Source: Morinoia aosen
Taxonomy: Eukaryota; Arthropoda; Malacostraca; Amphipoda; Talitridae
DNA: 64,000 nt
NCBI GenBank assembly: GCA_030386875.1
Contig: CM059562.1
Location: 62,432,201-62,496,200, forward strand
Reading direction: 5' to 3'
Shown here piece after piece: positions 26,841 through 37,450 of this stretch (its first letter is position 1; each line of letters opens with the position of its first letter). A program made the translations under genes and the position numbers. The notes beneath the pieces are model-generated. The model was not told the origin of the DNA. It worked only from the letters and a program-made list of their open reading frames with translations, and made no database searches.

Positions 26841-29800
26841 TCTTGTCAATTCGATGCTGAACAACTTTTTTTCACAATTAATGTTGTAATGACGGTTGAT
26901 CAAGTTGACATGAGGAATTTCAGTATAACTATAACGTTGCGTGAGCGTATTATAAAGTGCTCTGGAGTTAACTGGAACATCAGCATTATTGAATCAAATT
27001 AACATGTGACTACTATCGCATTATTAAATTAGTTAGATTCTCAATATGAGGTAGGTACGAATGGGATAGGTAATTCAATAAGTATACTATATGTGCTATT
27101 TTCAGTTCTTAATTCGTTCCAATGTTATTTTTTCTAAAACTCTGAATTATTATTTTCTTCCAACATAGTACTAAAATTTCAAGTGAATGCATAATGAAGG
27201 AAAGTAACCTATTGAATGTTTTATCCAAATATATTCAGTAGTAAAACAAGGGTACGAATAATTTCTGACTGACTGTAAAAGCATTCCCAAATAGTAGAAA
27301 AGTAGTAGTAAGTACTGCCACTTACGAGCAAAATAAAGTTTGTCATCAATTTCTAGAATGGCAATATACCAGAAAAAGTTAAGTCGAACTGTGTTACCTA
27401 CAATACCTACAAATGACTCTTCCATCCGATAATTCCACTTGCGTTAAATGATTTAGATAAAGGTGCAGAGAAGTCTAATCGTAATCATTTGCTGGATTCG
27501 AAAATTTTAAGACGCTACAATGATGTACCTGCTCTGCTTCATATCATCATTGTTCTGGTAATCATGTATGCACATTTGATTGAACTATATTTTCGTCGAA
27601 AGTCAACAATTTGAATATATTTCTACGTGCTGTATACTTTTCAGAAATAATTCATTCCCTTATGAGATGAGAATGCCAAATGTTAGATTAGTTTATAGTT
27701 ATTAGACTACCTTATTCTACTATCGTAATGAAAATTAGCGTCAACATTGTACCCGGTGCTGAACGATCCAGTTTCATACGCAGGCATTTTAATTTTTAGA
27801 GTAATTTTTTCTAGATTTCAATAATTTGTTTATTTAATTTGCTGTATAATAACTCAAAAAATGGGCCTTAAATTTCACTGAATTAACTTACAATTTGATA
27901 CCTTTCTCTGCGAGAAATATAAAACTAATGGTTTTTATTTCCTTAAAATATGGTGCGTTGTCATATGAATAGCGCAGCGTGTCTTGCCCCCAATACTTTT
28001 CGAAAGATTTTTTCGTTTCAGCCATAATTGTATGAAACTTGAAATTCATGAGACCAATAAATTTTCACTAGTAGCCATTCTAAGAGAAAACTATTATTTT
28101 CATGCATTTCAGCCGGTGTTCAGGATATTTAGTGAGCGACATGTTAGAATAAAAAGGCATCGTGATGTGCATTGATGACAAACGGTGTGCCACTCACTTC
28201 ACCAACTGTACATCATTTTCGTTTAAATTTAAAAAAAACATCCAAGTTTTGTTCCCTGAATACGGCCAAATTATTCTCGTCACAATCTCATAATGTACGT
28301 CTGGAACAAAGCATTGATAAAGGTCGCTGATGATCTGCAAAGTATAGGTTCAACACAGCTCGTTTTGTGAGATAATTGAATTTTTTGGGGGAATGAATAT
28401 ATAGGCGTTGTTTTTGAGGTAGGTTTTTTGCCTGATAAATCGCATTTATTAAAAAAAAAATTAGATAAATCTGAAACTTTTGGTCAGCAAATTTAAACCA
28501 CTTACATTTACTGAAATTAGTCATTAAATAATTGATTTTCGTGTGCGCGATATCATTTTATCAATCTTGAGTTTGTGTTGAAAAGAAATAGAACGTCAGC
28601 CATCCACGGCGGATATTTCGAGAAGGTCTCACCAGCAATGCATTGGCCACCTCAATATCTTTTACGGTTGATTTTCTTCCCTGCGCGCTTTGCTTGACAC
28701 GGTGGAACTGCGCTTGGCAACAAAATGGATTGCAGAACTCCCTGGCGGCAGCTTGAGCCGTGGTCTGAATCTTTTTGCTTACTCGGCCTGCTTCTCACAC
28801 ACCTCCGAGATGAGTTGAAATCTATTTCCTTTAATGGAACGAGGAGCTGCTGAACTAGTGAAACGATGACGCGTTGCAGCATGAGCCAATCACCTCGTGG
28901 CGAGGGCCAGTCTCAAACCGGGCTTAAGCTTCGTCTGATCTTCATAATCTTAGTTCACTCTTTAATATCAAACGCAAGCCTACACTTTCTGAGTTTTTCC
29001 GGGTTCAGTTAATATTATACTTAACACTCTTTATTCAGATTAAATATATTATACCAATGATTACATACTACAAGTAAGATAATTTCCCATTTGAAAAATG
29101 TTTTTTAGATAATTCAAATTTCTACAACGACCTGAAATTAAAATTTTTATCTCGCAAGGAGGCATTTGTTTAGAAATAAAATCGACGTTATCAATGGCGT
29201 ACATTTGCGCTGGAAGATCTGATCTAACTTAACTTCCCAAACCGACAGTGGGTCATGGAAGCCAAAAACCATCACGCAAGAATACCTTCTAATGAGTATT
29301 ATTTGAAAATAAACCAGCGTTCAAGTAAGAGGGTATCATATCTTTACAATCTGGCAATTAGCGACAACAAACTAGCAAGTCTTTCGACGGATCATCATAA
29401 TTGTATCTGTCATCGATTGCTGTAATATATTGATAAAAATAAAATAGAAGCACAGCTTTCGCACATTTATTCTTAAGTACGGGTGAAGTAGTGAAGAATA
29501 TATGTTCATGCCATATAATGACTGGTATGTCGGAATTCATGAATTAATACCAATTCTAGTATAAGTGGAAATTCAATAATTAAAAAATTGTTCTTAAAAT
29601 TAGAGTTCTTTTAGCTAAATTTCTCAATGCTTGACAATGTAATGATCAATGATCGGAGTTCCCACTAGTTCGGCTTCTGTAATAAACTTGAATATTCGAG
29701 TTAATCACCTTTTTCCTTTATTGAGGAGTTTGGTTTTGTCTTAAACCTCTATCCATTCCTTTATGAACTATTCGAAAGACAGTCCTTATACGCAATACTT

Positions 29801-29968
29801 AAATTTTGCTTTAAGTTTCTATTTAACTTCCTCAGTTTGGTCGATATTGGTGGCTTATGCAATCGGCTTCATCGCTCGGCTTATGACGAAGTCGAAAAAT
29901 ATGAATTTAAAACCCTGTCTTTTACTATAGATGTGCTTCAGCTACAGAAAGTCAGTCGTATTCTATGG
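26841..29968. other. Anonymous AT-rich DNA with a GC-richer patch
   Basis: No gene recognised. A GC-richer patch at about 28600-28920 contains CpGs and a 76-codon minus-strand frame (28652-28882) rich in Arg, Lys and Ser, without a known domain. An A-run of ten lies near 28450. Confidence 0.5.
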
Positions 29969-29970
29969 TA

Positions 29971-30674
29971 TACAGAGTGTTCAGGATAAATTTGGCAGCT
30001 TTATCAGGAGAAAGAGAAATCGCTTGGTATCTGTAAAATTTAATTGATTTCACAGAAATTCAATAGGATAGAAAATTAGATTATTGTCAATGACTTTTAC
30101 TCAAAATAACCGCCATTAGCGTGTATTGCGGCCTTAATCCGGGCCCGGAACCGGGAGCAAGCTGATTTTACACGTTCCCTTGGAAGACCCTCAAAAGCCA
30201 GTTTAATTCTACCGATTAACTGGTCTATTGTAGAACTGGCAGAGCGATTGGTATCTTTTTCGACAGCGCCCCATACATAATAATCCATCAGATTAAGATC
30301 AGGGGATTTTGGAATCCAAACATTGGGATTTGTGTGCATCACATCACCTTCTGAGGATACGCATCCGAAAACCACGACAATTTGGGGAAATTTAATCCCC
30401 TCGTGCATGGTCTCTATTGCAATCCTCTATTTCGTGCCGGATTGTTTTTACTGTGTTCAGGGAGCATTGAACAGCGACCATTATCTCCTTATTTTGATGG
30501 CTGGCGCGAATCATCATGATACAAGTTATTCTCTTCCACGATTCAGGTGGCGTTCCGTCATTTATAAATGAATGAGGGCTTAAACTTTAAACTCAAACCT
30601 AGTTGGTATGAATAAATTTAAAAATCGGAAGAAATCAAATATTGTTCTGTCGAATTTATTTTTTACACCCTGTA
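29971..30674 (-). mobile_element. Internally deleted mariner-type transposon with both ends
   Basis: The left end starts TACAGAGTGTTCAGG and the right end, read inward, starts TACAGGGTGTAAAAAATAAA. Over 28 bp the two inverted repeats (29971-29998 and 30647-30674) match at about 21 positions. Both are flanked by TA (29969-29970 and 30675-30676), the target duplication of Tc1/mariner elements. The 704-bp element is about half of an intact one and encodes a broken transposase on the minus strand. It is in effect a MITE in formation. Confidence 0.85.
30097..30517 (-). pseudogene. Core-deleted mariner-type transposase
   Basis: From ATG at 30515 the minus strand encodes an HTH-like start including VAVQCSLNTVKTIRHEIEDC. 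The frame then changes to a 103-codon frame (30097-30408) that reads PQIVVVFGCVSSEGDVM and jumps directly to PNVWIPKSPDLNLMDYYVWG, then RFRARIKAAIHANGGYFE, the usual C-terminus. Two internal deletions are implied: one between the HTH and the DDE domain, one between the GDVM block and the SPDLN block. The first and second catalytic Asp are gone; the SPDLN Asp remains. The second junction keeps the reading frame, so a short chimeric protein with no catalytic activity could still be translated. Confidence 0.85.
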
Positions 30675-30676
30675 TA

Positions 30677-31904
30677 TTTAAGCGGTATCTGTTCATCCTA
30701 CCCACTAACGTATGTTTCAAAAATACTTTTTTCGTACGTTCTCGGCGTGCGGATATTTCCATTCAATTAAGGTTCATTCTGAATGTTTTCATATGTTATG
30801 AAAAAGTTCTAGCATCTACGTTGGCCTCAGTCGAGAGAAATGTTAGCGCAGTGTCAAGGTGTGTTAAGGATTTTTTTTCACTTTTGTTTCTGCATTGTTT
30901 GCAAACGTTAACTGTACGCAACGTTTCTCACTATTGATTTCATAATAATATGAGTTTAGGGAGTTAATACCAGACAATTGAACACTATATTTGGTTTTGA
31001 TCACCGAGGATACTTGTTTCAATGTTGAACAACAACCAACCAACTATAATACCCTTACCAACGATTGTAAGAACACTAGAGCCTTCTAGATTTGAATAAG
31101 TTCTCTTTACTTCACGTACGCGTTCGAATTTTCAGAAGATTTTAACAAGGTGCAGATTTCCCAAAGACTTGGTAATTTATTTTGCAATTGCATGACATAA
31201 CACGAAGCTATAATGTAGTGAACAACCTCATTGGTAAACATAAGTCTCCTCCAAAAATGTTTGCGAAACGTGGATGTGTAAATTCAGTGCGGCTCAATTC
31301 TCCAAACATTCTTGGCCTAAGCTCAAAGTTTCTTTGCAGTAGTTCATGCATTCATTTTCCATTTACATAGTTTGCAGTCTATTGCATATGCTGAGACCCT
31401 GGCATGCATTTTGCAATTTTCTGAAAAGCTTCGAACTTCATATCTCTGATTGACTGAGCCAGTTTCATAACTTCAGATATTCATGCGTGTTTTCTTCGCA
31501 AGCATTGCGTAACGCTTGGTATACTCCCACATTGAGATATGTACCCTTTTGATTTGTGAAATTCAAGTAGATTTTTATTTGCTCATGTCTGATATTGATA
31601 TTCTATATTTCATTTTAGTAACCTCATTAGTTGTAGATTACTTTTTTTGCCATGATTTTTTGCGATATTATCATGAGGGTAACACAAGAAACAACCTTGT
31701 ATCGAGTTGTAGAAAAAACCTATCGAATGATCAAAACTTCGAGGTCTCTTCCTTAATTTCAAATTTACTATCGCAAAGGAGATTAACCGAATTCACCACC
31801 GCAAAGACTTTTAATTTTGATGAATTTTGTGGAGTCACAGGTTTTAAGTTTCAGAAAGTTCGAAGGATGAAATTACAGAGGAGTTAAACAACAGTCTTCT
31901 GGAT
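30677..31904. other. Anonymous AT-rich DNA
   Basis: No gene recognised. A 123-codon plus-strand frame (31516-31887) and a 109-codon one (30608-30937, overlapping the transposon end) have no known domain. Confidence 0.5.
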
Positions 31905-32700
31905 GACCGAGGCAGGCCGGGCACGAGCGGAGCATCCCGGGCAGGCAACCCGGATGGAGGACCCTCGCGATCGCCCAAGGAGCATGGATTGCTGGAGGAA
32001 GACTTATCGATTATAGTGCTGTACACGAATATACTTTCAATATTATGCAAGAACGAATAGACTTTTAATATTATATACGATCGAATAGATTTTTAATATT
32101 ATACACGATCGAATAGATTTTTAATATTATACACGATCGAATAAATTTATATTATTATACACGATCGAATAGATTTTTATTATTATGCACGATCGAATAG
32201 ATTTTTATTATTATGCAAGATCGAATAGATTTTTATTATTATGCAAGATCGAATAGAGTTTTAGTATTATGCGCGAATAGAGTTTTGGTATTTCATTTTG
32301 AAGCCCTGGCCCCGGCTGTCGCCACAGATTAGGGAAAGCCTAGCTTCACGAGTCGCGTTTAAAAGCAACCCGTACAGAGGATCACCGAGGCTAGCCTAAT
32401 TAATGCCTGCTTCAGACATCGGGAAATAAAGGCCGCCCGACTTACATCTGCCACTCAGGCTACGGCGTGCAGGTGTGCAGGTGAAGTGAAGTCTCCAGAG
32501 GCCAGCGCCCACAAGACGCAGGCCGTGCCGGATATGTGCCTTAGCCCATCATCGTTTCGTGGGCTCTCGAATGTAAAGGCAGTTGATGAAGCACGGAGAT
32601 GTGTGCGCCGCTGAGGCTGAAATGGGTCTGCCTCTCTCAGGTGTCGTGACTCGAGGAAACCGTCTGTAATGGTCTTCACACTTTATGAATATCGGGCGGC
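31905..32700. repeat. GC-rich composite repeat element, copy I
   Basis: A GC-rich head (GAGGCAGGCC...GAGCATCCCGG, about 31909-31990) is followed by an AT-rich 28-bp array (32022-32294) and a GC-rich tail (32300-32700). Head and tail are recognisably related to those of copy II at 54570-55280. The best tail match is GGATCACCGAGGCTAGCC against GGTTCACCGAAGCTAGCC, followed in both by TCAGACATCG, GACTTAC, CTACGGCG and CGCAGGCCG. The internal arrays of the two copies are unrelated. No protein is encoded. Possible identities are a non-autonomous Helitron/Helentron, which often carry minisatellites, or a LINE 5' end with monomer repeats. Boundaries are approximate. Confidence 0.65.
32022..32294. repeat. 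28-bp tandem array, about 9.7 copies
   Basis: The unit is close to ACGATCGAATAGATTTTTAA followed by TATTATAC, and contains the palindrome CGATCG. Units change gradually along the array: the left ones end TAATATTATAC, the right ones TTATTATGC, and the last two lose the CGATCG. This gradient suggests stepwise local expansion. Confidence 0.93.
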
Positions 32701-33363
32701 CTCCCAGAGTGTATTTTAACTTTGAAGTTTAATTAAAATACTTTATTACAACTCGCGAAGGCTAGTTTCCCCAATCGCGGAAAAATAGCGTAAAATAAGG
32801 TTTTATTTTAGACACGAGTTAAAAAAAAAAATAAGTCGAAGGAATGAACTCTTTGGTAATAACACTAACGATTTCTGAATATATGAAAATGATTATAAAA
32901 ATCGAATACGTTACAGCAATATCATTGTGTTTTTCACGTTGTGTTGGTCATCGTTATTCGTTGTCATTCTCGCTTTGTCGTTCTTCAAGTGACCGGGCAT
33001 AATAGCTTTTGTAAGGGGTGTTGCAAAATTGTTGGTACAAACTTTGGCTACTAATAGAAAATATTGATATAAGTACTATTTTATCAATGAACAAAGTTCG
33101 AAAAACTCTTCGTTTATGAGATATTATACTTATAAACATTTAAGACTTATATTTTTGCAGCACGACCACGAATTTGCAAAAGACAGGAATAGAGCAATAA
33201 GGAGAATCAGGATTGACCAATTCAGGCAGGATTGACGCCCTACCTATTTATTCTTATTTGTAAAATGTCTAAAAACTTACCAGTCACAAATTTAAAAAAT
33301 TTTGGGAATTTATTTCTTTTAATGAAGATATGATGATGAGATAATGAAGATAAACAGACCATA
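32701..33363. other. Anonymous AT-rich DNA
   Basis: No gene or element recognised between the composite repeat and the MITE at 33.36 kb. Confidence 0.5.
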
Positions 33364-33624
33364 AAGACCTGTCTACACGATCATCGAGTGCGCGCGTGAG
33401 CAGTGAAGAGAGGCGCAAGCCCCGCCCACTTTCTTTCGCTTCAGGCTCATTTACTGCTCAATGACAATGCGGACCATGCTCGTTTTCATGGCGGTGACCA
33501 GAGCTTGTCAGTAACATTACAGCCTTTGAGCAAGTAAATGCTCCTGAAGCGAAAACAAGTGGGCGGGGCTTGCGCCTCTCTTCACTGCTCACGCTCGCAC
33601 TCAATGATCGTGTAAACAGGCCTT
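33364..33624. mobile_element. 261-bp MITE with ~97-bp inverted repeats
   Basis: The ends (33364-33461 and 33527-33624) are long inverted repeats with only a few differences. Read inward they start AAGACCTGTCTACACGATCA and AAGGCCTGTTTACACGATCA, then share GAGTGCG, GTGAGCAGTGAAGAGAGGCG and CAAGCCCCGCCCAC. About 65 bp of unique sequence separates them. The flanks are TA-rich (ATA on the left, TAA on the right). The GGCCTGTTTACACG-type end and TA/TWA flanks recall PIF-Harbinger or ISL2EU MITEs, but the superfamily is uncertain. There is no coding capacity. The transcript would fold into a nearly complete hairpin. Confidence 0.85.
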
Positions 33625-33665
33625 TAACGGCAGTATTAACGACCATGCTATAAGTTCAAACCATC

Positions 33666-33894
33666 TTAACACGTTGAACGTGAGGAGTTAAACTGAAATT
33701 TAATATTCCACTCAAATTTAAAGTCAATTGTAGTGAGCAATTTTGAAAACAGTAAGCATTTACTAGACCGTACCTTCATTTAGTTTTGATAAAGTAATTA
33801 TTATAATTGAGTTGGTGGCTGAAGGTCGGTCAGAAGCATTTTAAAAATTCCCCGCATGTACACCTGCGCCTCGCACCGGGACCAAAGTGTTGAA
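33666..33894 (-). mobile_element. piggyBac-like MITE, copy 3
   Basis: The same family as 3469 and 12670, in inverse orientation. The right border read inward is TTCAACACTTTGGTCCCGG and the left border is TTAACACGTTGAACGTGAGG. The internal CTGACCGACC block appears as GGTCGGTCAG near 33833. Length (229 bp) matches copy 2. It lies 40 bp from the neighbouring MITE. Divergence among the three copies is substantial, so the family is old. Confidence 0.75.
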
Positions 33895-36800
33895 CCAAAA
33901 TTAAAAAATTCCCTCATCTACAACCTTCAACAACCTCTGAACTTAAGGAAGCATTTCAATTCATAAACACATCTTTTGGTGAACGACGTTGCCTATTCGA
34001 ATCCTATGAAAGATATTAGGCTAGCTTATCCCAACTAATGGTTACTTCAGCTGTTATTCTTCACAATTTTTGGAAAATTTTACTTGTATTGGAAAAACTG
34101 TTATGTATTTTCACTATTTATTTTCAAATACTGAAGACTAGGATAATTGCACTCGAAAGCTCCAATTTTCATTAAACTGTTTATGGAACTAGAATATTTT
34201 AAACGGTTTCTCAATTTTAATTTTTTGTCCGATTTATTCGATAAAGTTAGGAATCAGAAATCAATTTGATAAATTCATTCAATGTGAAATATCGAATGAT
34301 CGGCTGTTCTTAGAGTTAGACTTTATGCGTTCATTTGAAGCATTCCGTGTTCGACAAGCTGAAGAAGGCAGGGTCTAGATAGGCCGTTTGACCACTCTTG
34401 CGTGAAGGCCATTATAGCTCTAATATTCGGCATTAGTCGTTATCATCGATATCCAATGCCTGGTCTCCGCAATTTCCTCCGATGATTCAAGCTATGCAGA
34501 AGCCACAAATGGGTGGCACAGAAGTGCTCTGCTGAAAATGTAATGGAGATTTGAAGATCTATCAGACTGAGAGCACCTCTTCCAAGGAAGGAGCTCAGTA
34601 AACAACTGGAAAATCTACTAAATAAGCTATAGAATTGAAAAATATTTGAAAAAAATGACAGTCGAGTAAAATCCTATTCGAATACTGTGAAATTTTCTTT
34701 ACGTAGCATACTTTCTATTCACTGTAAGTTCCAAAAAAAATAGTGTAGTAGAGTAGTTCTTTGGCGAGTTACATAAAAGGTTTTGTTAACCGAATTCGTC
34801 CTGAACTTCTAATTTCAATTCTTTACAAAAACAGGTTGTCAGTTACATTATTCCAAGAATCTTGAAAGTAAGGAACTCGTGAAATAGCAGTGCAAGAACA
34901 TTAGAGCAAAACTTATTGATAGTAATACTTAACTCAGGAGCCGTGACGTTTTCCATACATGAAATGTACACTTATTAAGTGGATAAATTATTTTATTTGC
35001 TATATCCATGTTTTTCCGAGGTTTTCCCTGAACATATTTCAGAAGTTGCTAAATTTAAGTGCAGATGCAGGGTAGACTTTTTCTAATACTACCTTGCAAA
35101 GCGATGGCATTTGGTCACTAACCTTTCAGCGGCGCACACTTGCAAATTGAAGGTGAAAGCTATCATCTAGTGCGTCAGCTTTTTGTATAATATATCTACT
35201 ATCCATTTATGCTTAAAATTTAAATTTATTCGAAACTTGCCGAGAGGATCACCATAAATCAAGGATTTGAAGGGTTCGAACGGTCTTCCATCCGCTTAGT
35301 CCGACCCATAAATTACCGATAACGGAAATCTAACTTTTGGAGTTGTGGGCACGATCGTTCATCTGGAGATCGAAAGCACACGTTCATCTGCCTGCAAAAT
35401 ATCAAATATGCAATTTTGTCAAAGATTAATCTCAATATTAGAGATTGAAGGACAAAGATTCAGTGACCAATTCTGGTTTCAAATATTCTGCACGCAGTTA
35501 ATTTTTTAACATTGAATTTGCAGGGATCAGTCTATAGTATCAATAACAATAAGGCATTTATCGTAGCTTTGATAATTTTAATATGAAATTTAACCGTTAG
35601 TCCTGATTCTTCCATTGATCGTTTGAAAAAACATTAGCAGCATAATTTAGCAATTTCAATCCGTGAACAGACGTTATATCCTTTCACTGACACGCTTATT
35701 TAACCTTAAATTTATTTAAAACATGTTCATCAAAGGTCTATGGAGAATATTGCTGAGGAAGCGAGGGAGCCCGGCTCACTAATGTTCCAATTTTGATGTT
35801 ACTGCCACGATTCATTGGAAATAATGTTTATGATGCACTATTTATTATTATTTATTATTGCACTATTTATAATTATTTATTTATTTTCTTGTAATATCAT
35901 CGGAAATAGTATTTCTAGAAACCGTTGTTATAGCCAATGTATTTTGTTTTAGCCCACACGTCAATGTAGGGCCTCTCATTTATTCGTACAAACTGGGTAG
36001 TGAATATAAGTATTTTTTATTTATTTCAAATCTATACTTCAAAATATAAAGACAACCTTATGTTTCTTCGTCTACAAGTAGCAGGTACGCAGGAATTGTA
36101 GCGAATTTGTTACCTTATCATATTTCTGATAGTAATGTCTAGCCATCTGTCTCTGATAAATTAATTTGTGAACTGTCATTTAAAAATTAATTGATTGGAT
36201 TAAAAATAATACATTACCATTCACCTCGGAGAACTAGACATGGATCAAACGACTCAGCTGATTTCCTTATTATTTGTGCAAAAAATGTTAAAAAATTATA
36301 ATTCTATTTATTCTCCTTATTATTTGCGTAAAATTTTAAGACAATTTTACTTGCTAAAACCAAGATTTATTAGTTTTTTTCAGATAGTAAAATGTGCGTT
36401 ACTCCTTACAAGTTATTTTAGTTCAATTTTAGTAAACATATTCAAGATTATAGCACCATTCATAGAGGTAACTGCTTTTCTAAAAGCGTTTATTACGAGC
36501 AGAGCAAACGCTGAACTTCCCTCACGAACCCTAATTGCAATTTTTGTGACAAGCAAGACCTTAACCATCTTGATTCTCTTCAGCCAGCACAAAGGATCAA
36601 ACAGTGCACTACGCTTAATTTTATTGATAACATTTTCACCCACTAGGACACAACGATGATTTAGAACAACAGTATATATATTTCTGTTGTTATTAGTACT
36701 ATTGCATTAAAATCTTGTTTCACATAATATTTACTATTCTTATTACAATCTTGTTTTCCATTTTTTTTTACATCTCTCCCGCACCTCCAAATTGTCTGCT

Positions 36801-37285
36801 CTGAGGATATCAGATCATACATAGGAAAGATACCAACATCCCTTAGAGGGTTTTTGTGCATGAAATAACTTCGAAATGCACCACGAAATTAAATGAATAA
36901 TAGCAGCGAACACATCAACTCCATTCGAAAGGGTGTCGAAGTCAAAATAAATAAGTGAGAAGAGTCGCAGCTCGAAACTCCAATTTGTCGGCCTCTCAGA
37001 CTCGTCATTAAAGTAAAAGGGGTTTTCATGTGCTGCAAGAGTGTGACGCATGCAAAACTTTAACCTGTTTTTACCATTTAGAGAATGAAAAACAGCAAAA
37101 GTTTTTTACTGAATTCAGTTAATATTACAGTGAAATACAGCCTGCTACAAAATTATTCACACTCTGTACTTACGTGATAATTTCCCGCGAGGCAGCAGCT
37201 CTAGCCAGCGTGAAATTTACAACGAGTAAGATTATAAATAGTCAAATGTTATGGGAGGAACTTATGAATTGCACCAGTCGAAAAA
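33895..37285. other. Anonymous AT-rich DNA
   Basis: No gene recognised. The 139-codon plus-strand frame at 36240-36659 is hydrophobic and Lys/Ile/Leu-rich, and overlaps a 76-codon minus-strand frame (36413-36643). Both strands being open over 200 bp reflects low stop density rather than demonstrated coding. TTATT-rich runs occur at 35840-35885. Confidence 0.5.
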
Positions 37286-37450
37286 ATTTGCGAGCTTCTC
37301 TCATGGCCGGCAGGGAGCTGAGCACAACACCTGAGGGACGCGGCTACTCAGCGGCGGCGTTGTGCAGTCCAGGCGGGTCGAGTGAGAGACTTCCCTCAAA
37401 TGCTGCGCGGTATTGCTATGAGGGCCGAGCCGGCAACGATAACCCAATTT
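37286..37450. other. GC-rich patch
   Basis: A CpG-bearing GC-rich patch falls inside a 115-codon plus-strand frame (37174-37521). Its product has no recognisable domain. It may be a repeat fragment or a small exon; nothing in the sequence decides. Confidence 0.25.

Noticed and set aside
36240..36659. 139-codon frame open also on the other strand
   Set aside because: Low stop density in an AT-rich, low-complexity stretch; no domain, no conserved motif and no supporting splice or promoter signal.
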